Shown: one piece after another, positions 18,797 through 27,350 of the stretch | Layout: each line of letters starts with the position of its first letter | Position numbering within the stretch: position 1 is the stretch's first letter | Source: Priestia megaterium | Lineage (GTDB): Bacteria > Bacillota > Bacilli > Bacillales > Bacillaceae_H | Assembly (NCBI RefSeq): GCF_023824195.1 | Contig: NZ_CP085442.1 | Span: forward strand, 596,001 to 660,000 | Reading direction: 5' to 3' | DNA length: 64,000 nt | The notes under the pieces: model-generated | Database searches by the model: none | What the model was told of the DNA's origin: nothing | The model's input: only the letters and a program-made list of their open reading frames with translations | Translations under genes and position numbers: made by a program

Positions 18797-21700
18797 AACC
18801 TATTAACTTGACCGTTTCGGGGCTTCACAGTTTTAGAGAAAAACAAACTGTCGATTTTGAAGCGTTGTGTTCAGGCGGTGTGTTTGGAATATTTGGTCCT
18901 ACAGGAAGCGGGAAATCCTCCATTTTGGATGCCATTACACTAGCTTTATACGGAAAAGTAGAGCGTGCAGCCAATAATACACAAGGAATTTTAAATCACG
19001 GGGAAAATGAACTGAAAGTATCGTTTACGTTCGAGCTAGAAAACGCTAGTCATAAAAAACGCTATACTGTTGAACGAAGCTTTAAACGGACGGATGAGCT
19101 GCGTGTAAAATCAGCTTCAAGTCGATTGATTGAAATCGAAGATGAAACGTACGTATTAGCAGATAAAACAAATGATGTAAACCAGCAGGTACAGGAGCTT
19201 CTTGGTTTAACAATTGATGATTTTACAAGAGCTGTTGTATTACCACAAGGAAAATTTGCGGAGTTTTTATCGTTAAAAGGGACGGAGCGTCGTCAAATGC
19301 TTCAGCGTCTTTTTAATCTTGAGCAGTATGGAGATCAGCTTAGTAAGAAAATACGCTATCAAGTTCAGCAGCTAAAGACAGACCTAGATAAAATCACGGC
19401 AGAACAAACGGGATTAGGTGAAGCTTCAACAGAGAAAGTAACGGAAGCCGAGCAGCTTGTAAGTGATAGCATTGTACTTTTGGAAAAACGAGAAAAAGAA
19501 GCGTCTGATTTGCAGGAGAGATACGATCAGCAGGCGTCTCTTTGGAAAGCGCAGCAGGAAAAAGCACTGATAGAAGAAAAACTAGTGCATGCTTCTAAGC
19601 AGGAAGAGGAGATTAAACAAAAGCAAGATTTGCTGACGAAAGCTCAGCAGGCAGAACGTCTTTTTCCTTATTTAGAAACATTTGAACAAGCTGAAAAACA
19701 GCAGAAGCTTTATGAAGATAAAGTAGAAAAATTAAAAGCACAAATTGTTCAAAAAAGTGAGGAATATAAGCGATCGAATAGCTTATATGAGCAGGCTCGC
19801 TTGCAAAAAAATGAACAGCAGCCCAAATTAGTGGTTCAAAAAGAACAGCTTCAACAAGCTTCTGATCTTCAAAAACAAATTAAAGAAGGTCAGCAAGAAA
19901 TAAAAGAAGCGGAAGTTTCTCTTCAGCAAAAGCAGCAGGCACTTCAAGGGAAAAATGATGAATTAATGGAAGCAGATAAGCGGTATCAGCAAGGCTTGAC
20001 TCTTCAAAAAGAGTTAAAGGAAGCATTAACAAAAGTGGAGATTCAACCTGATTATCGGCAGGCTGTTCAGCAAGCATTCTACCGTTATCAAGTATGGAAT
20101 AACGATAAAAAAAACCTAGATGAAGGTCAAAAAACGTATAAAGAAAAAGCCGAACAGCTTAAGCATTTGCACACACAAAAACAAACACACCAAGAGAGAT
20201 ATCAGCAAACAATAGAACGAAGTAAAGAGTTATTTTCAGATATTCAAGGCTTGTATCACACTGTATGTGAGCGGGAAAAAGAGTTTCAGCAGCTTTTTCA
20301 ACAAGCAGATCGTTTAATGAGCGATCTAAAAAGACGTAAAGAAAAAGAATGGTCACGCCGTCTGGCTCATCAATTAGCTGAGCAGCTGACCCAAGGAGAG
20401 CCTTGTCCAGTTTGTGGCTCTGAGCATCACCCTAACCCCGTGTTACACCAACAAGAAGATGACGTCACAACTGAATCAGCGGATCAGTTCGAAGATCAAG
20501 TCAATCAATTGCGTGAACAGCGATTTAGCTATTCGTCGCTCAAAATGCAGCTTGAACAGCTAGCTAAACCTCTTGTTGAAAAAATACCTGAGTTATCTGA
20601 GTTTATGAACGAAGCTGGCGAAGTTCCTGCTTTAGGAGAAATGGATACAGATGTCTTTGGCCATTATGCTAAGAAAATAGAAGTTGAAATCAAATCTCTT
20701 GAGCAGGATTATTTGCAGGTAAGTGAAAAACAGCAAGCAATTCTCGGGCAGGTACAAAAGGTCCAGCAAAGTCTTGAAAAGATTGAATTAGAGCTTGCTC
20801 ATTATCAAAAAGAACAAGCTGAATTAGAAGGAAAAGTAAATCAGCAAAAACAAGCGCTACAAGCAGGAAAAGAAGCTTTTCAACAAGATTATCCTTCCTT
20901 TGTATTTGAAGAGATGGAAAAAATTAATGAAAGGCTGACTGAAAGAGAAAAAGAAGAGCAGACAATAAAGGCTCGAATTGAAAAAAGCAGCGTATTTTTT
21001 GAAAATCAGCAAAAGAAAATCGAACGTCTAAAAGAAGAGAAATATGCGGGCGAAAAAGAATTTACAGAATTAAAAGCAATGCTGTCTCATAAACAATCTC
21101 TTGTTCACTCGCAAATTGAACGCTTGCGTACGCTTACAGATCAAGAAGATATTGAACAGGCGCTGCAAAAAACAGTTCTTTTACTTGCGGAGTTAGAGAC
21201 GAATGAACAGCAGGCGTATCAACATTGGCAGACTGTTCAAAAAGCGTATCAAACGCTGCAAATGGATGAAAAAGCAGCGAGCGAATCTCTAGAAACAGCT
21301 CATATCCAGTATAAAAAAGCAGCTGAAAAATGGGAAGAAGCTATAGGGAATTCTTTATTCAGCGAAGGAAAAGAAGTTCAGCAAGCTTTGTTATCACATG
21401 ATGAGATGAAAGTGTTGGATGAAACTGTTCAGGCTTATTGGGACAACATAAAACAGATGAAGTCATCAATTGAACAGTTAAATATCCAGCTGAATCACCA
21501 GTCCATAGAAGAGCAGCAATTTGAAGAAACTCAGCAGCTGCTTCATGATATAAAAGCGGCTGTGAAAGAAGCCGTTCAGCTCAAGGGAGCAGCTGAGCAA
21601 ACGTTAAAAAGCGTCAAAGAACGACATGAGCGATTTTTAGTGCTTGAACAAGACCGTGAAGAAAAACAAGCGTTATTTGAACAGTATCAAAAGCTTCAAA

Positions 21701-22185
21701 CAGTATTTAAAGGAAATGCTTTCGTGGAATATATTGCTGAAGAACAGCTGATGTCCGTTAGCCGAGATGCTTCGGAGCGTCTGGGTATATTAACACGTCA
21801 GCGCTATGCGATTGAAGTTGATTCCCAAGGCGGCTTTATCATGAGAGATGATGCAAATGGAGGCGTAAAACGTCCGGTTTCAACTTTATCTGGTGGAGAG
21901 ACGTTTTTAACTTCGCTGGCTTTAGCCCTTTCATTATCTGCACAAATTCAGCTAAGAGGAGAATATCCACTGCAGTTTTTCTTTTTAGATGAAGGATTTG
22001 GAACACTTGATGGAGAGCTTCTTGATACCGTTGTTACAGCGCTTGAAAAGCTTCAATCAAATAATTTATCAATTGGGGTCATCAGTCACGTTCAAGAACT
22101 TCGTGCTCGTCTGCCAAAACGTTTGATTGTTGAGCCGTCCGAGCCATCTGGCAAAGGAACTAGTGTAAGAGTAGAAACTTTATAG
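18793..22185 (+). CDS. sbcC: Nuclease SbcCD subunit C (Rad50 homologue)
   Basis: SMC-like ATPase partner of SbcD, 1130 aa. The N-terminal Walker A GPTGSGKSS is at 35-43. Long Gln/Glu/Lys-rich coiled coils follow on either side of a zinc hook, CPVCGSEHHP (Cys538 and Cys541). The C-terminal head has the ABC signature STLSGGETF and Walker B FFFLDEGFGTLD. The start overlaps sbcD in an ATGA arrangement behind GGAAAGGAGG. Confidence 0.97.
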   Translation: MKPINLTVSGLHSFREKQTVDFEALCSGGVFGIFGPTGSGKSSILDAITLALYGKVERAANNTQGILNHGENELKVSFTFELENASHKKRYTVERSFKRTDELRVKSASSRLIEIEDETYVLADKTNDVNQQVQELLGLTIDDFTRAVVLPQGKFAEFLSLKGTERRQMLQRLFNLEQYGDQLSKKIRYQVQQLKTDLDKITAEQTGLGEASTEKVTEAEQLVSDSIVLLEKREKEASDLQERYDQQASLWKAQQEKALIEEKLVHASKQEEEIKQKQDLLTKAQQAERLFPYLETFEQAEKQQKLYEDKVEKLKAQIVQKSEEYKRSNSLYEQARLQKNEQQPKLVVQKEQLQQASDLQKQIKEGQQEIKEAEVSLQQKQQALQGKNDELMEADKRYQQGLTLQKELKEALTKVEIQPDYRQAVQQAFYRYQVWNNDKKNLDEGQKTYKEKAEQLKHLHTQKQTHQERYQQTIERSKELFSDIQGLYHTVCEREKEFQQLFQQADRLMSDLKRRKEKEWSRRLAHQLAEQLTQGEPCPVCGSEHHPNPVLHQQEDDVTTESADQFEDQVNQLREQRFSYSSLKMQLEQLAKPLVEKIPELSEFMNEAGEVPALGEMDTDVFGHYAKKIEVEIKSLEQDYLQVSEKQQAILGQVQKVQQSLEKIELELAHYQKEQAELEGKVNQQKQALQAGKEAFQQDYPSFVFEEMEKINERLTEREKEEQTIKARIEKSSVFFENQQKKIERLKEEKYAGEKEFTELKAMLSHKQSLVHSQIERLRTLTDQEDIEQALQKTVLLLAELETNEQQAYQHWQTVQKAYQTLQMDEKAASESLETAHIQYKKAAEKWEEAIGNSLFSEGKEVQQALLSHDEMKVLDETVQAYWDNIKQMKSSIEQLNIQLNHQSIEEQQFEETQQLLHDIKAAVKEAVQLKGAAEQTLKSVKERHERFLVLEQDREEKQALFEQYQKLQTVFKGNAFVEYIAEEQLMSVSRDASERLGILTRQRYAIEVDSQGGFIMRDDANGGVKRPVSTLSGGETFLTSLALALSLSAQIQLRGEYPLQFFFLDEGFGTLDGELLDTVVTALEKLQSNNLSIGVISHVQELRARLPKRLIVEPSEPSGKGTSVRVETL

Positions 22186-22199
22186 GGAAGGAAATCTAT

Positions 22200-22505
22200 A
22201 TGAAGAAAAAAGACAGGCGGATAGGAACATGCGAATTATGCGGAAGGCAGGATGTCTTGACGACCGTACATCATTTAACGCCAAAGGAAATGGGCGGAGC
22301 GTTTGAACCAACGGCAAACTTATGTATTCCGTGTCATAAACAAATTCATGCATTATACACAAATGATGAATTAGCCATTCGTCTTAATACGATTTCTTTA
22401 TTACAAGCTGATTCTAAAATTAGCTCTTTTATTAAATGGATTCGTAAACAACCTTCTTCTAAATTACCTAAAACCAAGAAATCAAACAGCCGAAAATTCA
22501 AATGA
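22200..22505 (+). CDS. hlpB: HNH-type small protein HlpB (YisB)
   Basis: Protein of 101 aa with a zinc/HNH-like fold: CELCG at 12-16, the HH pair in TTVHHLTPKEMGG, and CIPCHKQIH. The position directly after sbcC and before the convergent gerP operon is the same as hlpB (yisB) in B. subtilis, where it is annotated as an HNH helicase-associated protein. The biochemical role is not established. GGAAGGAAAT precedes the ATG, 14 bases after sbcC, so it is the last gene of the repair operon. Confidence 0.85.
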   Translation: MKKKDRRIGTCELCGRQDVLTTVHHLTPKEMGGAFEPTANLCIPCHKQIHALYTNDELAIRLNTISLLQADSKISSFIKWIRKQPSSKLPKTKKSNSRKFK

Positions 22506-22507
22506 AT

Positions 22508-22553
22508 AAAAAACCCCTTATCCGCTTTAATAGCAAAGATAAGGGGTTTTTTT
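22508..22553. terminator. Bidirectional terminator between hlpB and gerPF
   Basis: AAAAACCCCTTATC (22508-22522) pairs with GATAAGGGGTTTTT (22539-22552), with A before and T after the stem, so it works in both directions. It touches the gerPF stop codon. Confidence 0.88.
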
Positions 22554-22770
22554 AAGCATTTGCTGCTATATTTTGATCGAATAAATCTGGATCTAACGTA
22601 TTTGTTCCTGAAATGCCATTGTTGGTATTAACAAAGTTACCTGTATTTAAAGAACCAGAGCCTGCCGCGGTTTTAGCCGCGCTTTTTGGAGAAACATAGA
22701 ACGTATCTCCAAACGTTACGACACCGCCTCCGACGCTCGTGATACTAACGGGTCCAATCAATGCTGGCAT
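22552..22770 (-). CDS. gerPF: Spore germination protein GerPF
   Basis: Protein of 72 aa, last gene of the gerP operon. GerP proteins are small spore-coat-associated proteins needed for germinants to pass the coat. Features are the N-terminal MPALIGPVSITSVGGGVVTFGD, the AAKTAAGSGSLNTG segment shared with GerPA, and the LDPDLFDQNIAANA tail. The ATG at 22770 is chosen because AAAAGGGTG lies just upstream. The reading frame stays open further upstream, but that part lacks family similarity. Confidence 0.93.
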   Translation of the reverse strand: MPALIGPVSITSVGGGVVTFGDTFYVSPKSAAKTAAGSGSLNTGNFVNTNNGISGTNTLDPDLFDQNIAANA

Positions 22771-22829
22771 GAAATTCACACCCTTTTTTCGTGATATTAA
22801 TTTAGTATATGAGCAGCTTTTTAAAAGGT

Positions 22830-23261
22830 TCACTCACTGCTGCTAGCTTGTGAAGAAGCACTATTTGATGTTCCTGTTTCAGCTTCCTTTGAAGGTTCAT
22901 CGTTGATCAGTTCGCGAATATGCTTAATGCGAGCTTCTGCATAAACATTGCACGTTGATCCAATATGGATAACTGATGAGAATGAGCACCCTTTTATATC
23001 AATTCTGTTAACGCGGATCAAAGGTATTTCATTCCATGTTTGAACGGGAATAGGTTCGTAATCGCCATGAGGAATAGGCTCATTAAAGATAGCGTAATCA
23101 TCAAAGTTTCCTTCTCTACCGTAGAAAAACGGATACTGCCTCCGATCAGCTAAAGCTTTATTAAGTAGATGAATTTCTGTTGAATCTCCAATTTGGCAAA
23201 AGGAGCTCGCCGACAAGGAATTAATTTCTATATAATTAACAGAAGATGTGCGTGAAAGCAT
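22830..23261 (-). CDS. gerPE: Spore germination protein GerPE
   Basis: Protein of 143 aa, fifth gene of gerPABCDEF. It has two short beta-rich blocks, SSFCQIGDSTEIHLLNKALA and SSVIHIGSTCNVYAEARIKHIR, which resemble the xxxQIGD motif of the other GerP proteins, and an Ser/Ala-rich tail. The role in coat permeability is inferred from the operon. The start is 13 bases after gerPD. Confidence 0.9.
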   Translation of the reverse strand: MLSRTSSVNYIEINSLSASSFCQIGDSTEIHLLNKALADRRQYPFFYGREGNFDDYAIFNEPIPHGDYEPIPVQTWNEIPLIRVNRIDIKGCSFSSVIHIGSTCNVYAEARIKHIRELINDEPSKEAETGTSNSASSQASSSE

Positions 23262-23273
23262 AGGTAAGCTCCT

Positions 23274-23450
23274 TTATGATAACGATAGTGGAACATAAGG
23301 GCCGATAATCAAAGATTCAGCCGGCGTATCAAATGTTGAGGATAGAGAGATGTAATTGGCATCACCAATTAAAAAAAGAGAAGAAGAAGATACGCCTGTA
23401 ATACTAACGTCTCCAACAAGCAATTCGCGGTTTACAACGTTAAAGTTCAT
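23274..23450 (-). CDS. gerPD: Spore germination protein GerPD (58 aa)
   Basis: A short gene that is easy to miss. It reads M-N-F-N-V-V-N-R-E-L-L-V-G-D-V-S-I-T-G-V and ends PYVPLSLS. The family motif FLIGDANYI is at about 26-34. Its ATG overlaps the gerPC stop in an ATGA arrangement. Position and length agree with gerPD of Bacillus. Confidence 0.88.
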   Translation of the reverse strand: MNFNVVNRELLVGDVSITGVSSSSLFLIGDANYISLSSTFDTPAESLIIGPYVPLSLS

Positions 23451-24163
23451 GAAGGGGGTCCACCTTTCTTTAAAGATTCAGGTAAATACGTTAAAAATGC
23501 GTCAATTCCTTTTTTCATATCTTCATAAAGTTTACCGATAATTTGAGGTTTGATTTGTTCAAAATTTCGTTCCATTTCTTCCGGCTGAACTTGCTGTATA
23601 TAAAAAGTAATCCGCTGCTGCAGCTGCTTTTTAATATCTTCTAAAATAAACTCGTAGTACGATTCATCAATCATCATCGAGCGCTCATCAAGCACATGTT
23701 GAACCATAGAAAATCCATATTGATTAAGTTCACTTAAAATCGTTTCGTGGATATCAGAGACCCACTGTTTTTCTAGGTGGCGGTCCAATGGTTTTAAGCT
23801 AGGATTTTGCGGTCCAGGACCTCCGGGTTGTCCCGGCTGCTCACTTTGAGGCGGCTGCCCTTGTGGCTGAGCTCCTTGCGAAAATGTTACTTCTGGTTTC
23901 TCATTGATAATGATATCTTCTAAATTATCAGGCGTAAGAGGATTTAATCCAATATTTAATGTTCCATCTAATGAATCAATTTTTAACTGTTCAAATTTAT
24001 ATTCAATTTTATCAATTTTAATAGGTGGCTGTTCACCTAACTCTTTTATTTTTTGCTGAAGTTCTTGTACGTTTTTTTCAAGCTGAGCAATGCGTCCTTC
24101 TTGCTGCTGAATATACGAAGACATTTGCTGAACATACTGATGTACTTGCTGAATATAGTTCAT
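23447..24163 (-). CDS. gerPC: Spore germination protein GerPC
   Basis: Protein of 238 aa. The first 60 residues are a coiled coil (IQQVHQYVQQMSSYIQQQEGRIAQLEKNVQELQQKIKEL), followed by KIDKIEYKFEQLKIDSLDGTLNIGLNP, the most typical GerPC block. A Gln/Pro/Gly-rich linker is at about 100-125 and a helical C-terminal region follows. The ATG at 24163 is preferred over the TTG at 24178 because AAGGTGG sits five bases before it. Confidence 0.93.
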   Translation of the reverse strand: MNYIQQVHQYVQQMSSYIQQQEGRIAQLEKNVQELQQKIKELGEQPPIKIDKIEYKFEQLKIDSLDGTLNIGLNPLTPDNLEDIIINEKPEVTFSQGAQPQGQPPQSEQPGQPGGPGPQNPSLKPLDRHLEKQWVSDIHETILSELNQYGFSMVQHVLDERSMMIDESYYEFILEDIKKQLQQRITFYIQQVQPEEMERNFEQIKPQIIGKLYEDMKKGIDAFLTYLPESLKKGGPPS

Positions 24164-24252
24164 GTTATCCACCTTCAATCACCTCGATTCCCTTATCTTC
24201 TGATAAAGAAAATAGTTATATATATACATATGGCGATGAAGGTTGTAACATG

Positions 24253-24528
24253 TCAGTCGTTGTCTCGAGCTGGAGGAGTTAACGACTGTGAAAAAGGAGC
24301 TGGGGCAGTGCCCGCGCCGGTTCCGGGAGTAAAGGTAGAAGGAGAAACAGATCCAAGAATGCCTTTTTTTGTTTCAGTAGGTGCGGCGCCTGTAAATCCT
24401 CCTGTATTAAAGAGATTTGAGTTTGGTTTAATGACACCAACGCTTCCAATTTGAAGTACCGAAGAGTTACTTACAGCACTGATTTTCATACTTTGAATAC
24501 AGATACTTTGATTCACATAAAAGTTCAT
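24253..24528 (-). CDS. gerPB: Spore germination protein GerPB
   Basis: Protein of 91 aa starting MNFYVNQSICIQS, with SVLQIGSVGVIKPNSNLFNTGGFTG as the GerPB core and a Pro/Thr/Gly-rich tail. Two in-frame ATGs lie six bases apart. The second (24528) is chosen because AGGAGG directly abuts the first. Confidence 0.93.
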   Translation of the reverse strand: MNFYVNQSICIQSMKISAVSNSSVLQIGSVGVIKPNSNLFNTGGFTGAAPTETKKGILGSVSPSTFTPGTGAGTAPAPFSQSLTPPARDND

Positions 24529-24558
24529 AAGCATCCTCCTGTATGAGCTTCATTTCTA

Positions 24559-24780
24559 TTATAGATTTCCAGCGACATTTTGATCATTTACGTCATTGTC
24601 TGACGTATTGGTTGAGCTCTGCTGATTCACAACATATAATCCGTCACCTGTATTAAACGAACCTGCGCCAGCAAATGTTTTAGCAGTGGAAATAGGGGCT
24701 ATTGTATAAACATCTCCAATATGAAAGACGCTGGCTGAACCAACACTGTTAAGATTAACAACACCAACAATGGCAGGCAT
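24559..24780 (-). CDS. gerPA: Spore germination protein GerPA
   Basis: Protein of 73 aa, first gene of the gerP operon. It shows MPAIVGVVNLNSVGSASVFHIGDVYTI, then AKTFAGAGSFNTGDG and a C-terminal DNDVNDQNVAGNL that parallels GerPF. The ATG at 24780 has AAAAGGGTG seven bases upstream; a TTG six bases earlier would be too close to it. Confidence 0.93.
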   Translation of the reverse strand: MPAIVGVVNLNSVGSASVFHIGDVYTIAPISTAKTFAGAGSFNTGDGLYVVNQQSSTNTSDNDVNDQNVAGNL

Positions 24781-24811
24781 AGGCAAACACCCTTTTAATT
24801 TAGTCTAGTAA

Positions 24812-24838
24812 CAGCATATGAAGCCTAGACAAAAAGGT
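24812..24838 (-). promoter_or_regulatory. Sigma-K-type promoter of the gerP operon
   Basis: On the reverse strand, AC (24838-24837) and CATATGCTG (24820-24812) are 16 bases apart. The sigma-K consensus is AC-N16/17-CATANNNTA, so only the last base deviates. gerP is a late mother-cell operon in B. subtilis, which fits. Confidence 0.6.
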
Positions 24839-24911
24839 GATTAATGCTTTTTCCTTATCTATATGCAGAGAGTAAGCAAAACATTAAAGAGAGGAATGGA
24901 AATAGTAAACA

Positions 24912-24941
24912 TTGAAGAAAAACTTTTGCGTTCGATATAAT
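24912..24941 (+). promoter_or_regulatory. Sigma-A promoter of the DUF418 gene
   Basis: TTGAAG (24912-24917) and a perfect TATAAT (24936-24941) are 18 bases apart, 38 bases before the ATG. Confidence 0.6.
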
Positions 24942-24978
24942 GTGAAAGCAATAATGAAATAAGGTAAGGTGTGAAAGA

Positions 24979-26151
24979 ATGAAACGTTTCAAAATGAACG
25001 CAGCTGATAAAGAACAGCGTATTGAAGCAGCGGATGTATTAAAAGGAATCGCGCTTATTGGTATTTTGCTCATGAACATGCCGAATTTTTATTCCCCTGC
25101 TTCCTATTACGACAATAATTTGTTGGACCGTTCAAGAATGAACTATGTTGCTAATGGATTAGTTGATGTAGTTGTAGGGCAGGCAGGCTACGCGCTGCTC
25201 GCTATTTTGTTTGGATTTGGTTTTATGAAAATGTTCCAGCGTACATACGAAAGGAAAGTAAGCTTTACTCCTTTTTATGTACGAAGAATGACGGCTTTGC
25301 TTCTTGTTGGGGCTATTCATGCTTTATTTATTTGGCACGGTGATATGATTGTGATATACAGCTTCTTTGCTTTGATCATGCTATTTTTTCAAGAAGCAAA
25401 GAAAGAAGTGTTATTAGCGTGGGGAACCGGAATATTTAGCATTTACGCTGTGATTATGATTGTTATTTTAACACTAGCGGCTTTTGCTAATGAAGGAGAT
25501 ACAGCAGCGGGAATTCACCAGCCTATTATTGACCAAGCGCTTCAAGTATATGGACACGGAAGTTTTGCGTCAATCTTTCATCAGCGCTTGTTTGATTGGT
25601 ACTACGCGTATAATTTAAATACGGTTCCTTTTCTGTTTTTATCGCTATTTCCACTGTTTTTATTAGGCGGTTTTATGGCAAAAAGCGAGTGGTTCGAAGA
25701 AATAGAAGAATATATAGTGGAGACAAAGTGGCTTTGTCTTATTTCATTCATCGCGTATACAGCATCATCCGTACTGCCGTATGTTTTAGATCACAATGTA
25801 GCTACATCTTATATCCACGATACAATCGGAGGAACGGCAGGAGCTATTTTTATTGTAACGTTGGTCACATTAGCTATGCGAAGTGTATCTATTCAAAAAA
25901 TCATGCAGCCATTTGCCTTTTTTGGGAGAATGATTTTAACTAATTATATTGTCCAGTCTATTGTATGTACATTCCTTTTTTACTCATATGGGTTAGGATA
26001 CTACGGACATATTTCAATTGTAGAAGGTTTGGGTATTGCGATGATTATCATTTTTATTCAACTGCTGGGAAGCTGGATATGGATGAGCCTATTTTCAGAT
26101 GGGCCGCTTGAAAAACTCATTCGGTATGCTACTTATGGACGCAGCCGCTAA
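24979..26151 (+). CDS. DUF418 family polytopic membrane protein
   Basis: Protein of 390 aa with about nine or ten hydrophobic segments. The N-terminal EAADVLKGIALIGILLMNMPNF (conserved DxLRGxAxxGILxxNxxxF) and the C-terminal segment with FGRMILTNYIVQSI are typical of the YeiB/DUF418 family. The function of the family is unknown; transport or acyl transfer has been proposed. It has its own promoter and a terminator-like hairpin behind it. Confidence 0.8.
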   Translation: MKRFKMNAADKEQRIEAADVLKGIALIGILLMNMPNFYSPASYYDNNLLDRSRMNYVANGLVDVVVGQAGYALLAILFGFGFMKMFQRTYERKVSFTPFYVRRMTALLLVGAIHALFIWHGDMIVIYSFFALIMLFFQEAKKEVLLAWGTGIFSIYAVIMIVILTLAAFANEGDTAAGIHQPIIDQALQVYGHGSFASIFHQRLFDWYYAYNLNTVPFLFLSLFPLFLLGGFMAKSEWFEEIEEYIVETKWLCLISFIAYTASSVLPYVLDHNVATSYIHDTIGGTAGAIFIVTLVTLAMRSVSIQKIMQPFAFFGRMILTNYIVQSIVCTFLFYSYGLGYYGHISIVEGLGIAMIIIFIQLLGSWIWMSLFSDGPLEKLIRYATYGRSR

Positions 26152-26194
26152 AAATCCTTTTCCTTCCTTATATTATTGTTGAAGGAAAGGTTTT
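26151..26194 (+). terminator. Terminator after the DUF418 gene
   Basis: CCTTTTCCTTC can pair with GAAGGAAAGG, followed by TTTT. The arms are slightly uneven. Confidence 0.6.
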
Positions 26195-26229
26195 CATGAT
26201 ATGATATTTTCAGAAAGGACGTGAGATGA

Positions 26230-26577
26230 ATGGCTCCACTACATATTCATGTAACGCTTTGGACATTGTTGATTATCTCGTTTGTGGTTTCGTTGATTTT
26301 ACATCGAGCAGGTAAAGCTAAAGGTCAGAAAATCCTACATATGGTGGCGAGACTCCTATACTTATTAGTATTAGTATCAGGTCTGCATATGTTAGCAGCT
26401 TGGTACCATTTTCAAGGTGCAGCGCTCATTAAAGGGATTGCCGGAGTGCTAGTGCTTGTGGGAATGGAAATGGTACTTGTTCGTACTGAAAAAAGAAAAC
26501 GTACAGGCGTTGCTTGGGCAGTTCTTGCAATTGCGCTTATCTTAGTATTCTATTACGGATATGTCGTACTAGGATAA
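26230..26577 (+). CDS. yisL: YisL family membrane protein (UPF0344)
   Basis: Small membrane protein of 115 aa with four hydrophobic helices (about 9-25, 38-57, 63-80 and 93-113) and the start MAPLHIHVTLW, typical of the YisL family. The function is unknown. The order gerP - yisL - yisN - asnO repeats that of B. subtilis. Confidence 0.85.
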   Translation: MAPLHIHVTLWTLLIISFVVSLILHRAGKAKGQKILHMVARLLYLLVLVSGLHMLAAWYHFQGAALIKGIAGVLVLVGMEMVLVRTEKRKRTGVAWAVLAIALILVFYYGYVVLG

Positions 26578-26617
26578 GAAAAAAGCTATCTTGGATAAGA
26601 TAGCTTTTTTCTTTTGC
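26578..26617. terminator. Bidirectional terminator between yisL and yisN
   Basis: AAAAAAGCTATCTT pairs with AAGATAGCTTTTTT around GGAT. A on one side and T on the other serve both convergent genes. Confidence 0.88.
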
Positions 26618-26618
26618 T

Positions 26619-27179
26619 TTAATCTAAAAAAATATTCATCGAACGCTCTCCATCGTTAACGGTATATTCAAATCGATCTAGGTGATGTGTACCTCGTTCG
26701 AATAAATGCTGAACGGCACAAATTTTTTCCTCATTGTCATAAATGATAAAATTAGCACCTTTTGTATCACCGTCTGTCGGTAAAAAACATAATGTGTTGT
26801 GACAGTAAATACAATCATAAAGAGAGAATTTTAATGAATTTAAGTGCTGAGTAAATGATAAAAAGGTCTCTTTCGGTAGTGATTGAAGAAGCTGTTCGTA
26901 TGCATAAGGTAGCTTTTTAGTCAGTCTTAACTTATCCCCATTTCGCAATAAATACGTTCCATCGTGAAGCTTTATTTGACGGTCATCAACCATAATGGCT
27001 TTTTCCCAGCGCGTATCAATAAGAAGTTCTAATGTATCATCCATTACTTCATGGAGCATGGAAGCTTCGTCACTTTCATCTTCAAAGAAAATCCACTGTG
27101 AATCAACACATTCAACCGTACCAATCACGAAGGAACGCGGCTGATTGTTCATAGCTTGTTGTTTAGAATAATGATTCAT
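26619..27179 (-). CDS. yisN: DUF2777 family protein YisN
   Basis: Cytoplasmic protein of 186 aa. It lies at the yisN position between yisL and asnO and resembles the DUF2777 family, including YDCIYCHNTLCFL with a CxxC pair around residue 123-126. The role is unknown. The start ATG at 27179 has GGAGGT six bases upstream; a TTG two codons earlier would overlap the SD. Confidence 0.75.
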   Translation of the reverse strand: MNHYSKQQAMNNQPRSFVIGTVECVDSQWIFFEDESDEASMLHEVMDDTLELLIDTRWEKAIMVDDRQIKLHDGTYLLRNGDKLRLTKKLPYAYEQLLQSLPKETFLSFTQHLNSLKFSLYDCIYCHNTLCFLPTDGDTKGANFIIYDNEEKICAVQHLFERGTHHLDRFEYTVNDGERSMNIFLD

Positions 27180-27293
27180 AATCAAACCTCCGTGTGAAAT
27201 TTATCCATATTTTTTTATTGCCTAAAAAAGCTCTCTTTATAACTCAAAAGTAAAAATAAAATATAAGGACAATTCAACTGTAACTATTGCGTG

Positions 27294-27301
27294 CATACAA
27301 T
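27294..27301 (+). promoter_or_regulatory. Possible sigma-E -10 element of asnO
   Basis: CATACAAT matches the sigma-E -10 consensus (CATACANT) exactly and lies 49 bases before the asnO ATG. No good -35 is visible at the expected spacing. asnO is sigma-E dependent in B. subtilis. Confidence 0.4.
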
Positions 27302-27350
27302 GGCATTATTTCATTCATAAACAAGAGCGTGAAAGAAAGGATGATAAACG

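Noticed and set aside
22771..22833. Upstream extension of gerPF by 21 codons
   Set aside because: The SD and family start point to 22770; the extra part overlaps the end of gerPE and has no similarity.
24025..24454. Forward-strand reading frames opposite gerPB and gerPC
   Set aside because: They lack SDs and lie opposite a complete, recognisable reverse-strand operon.
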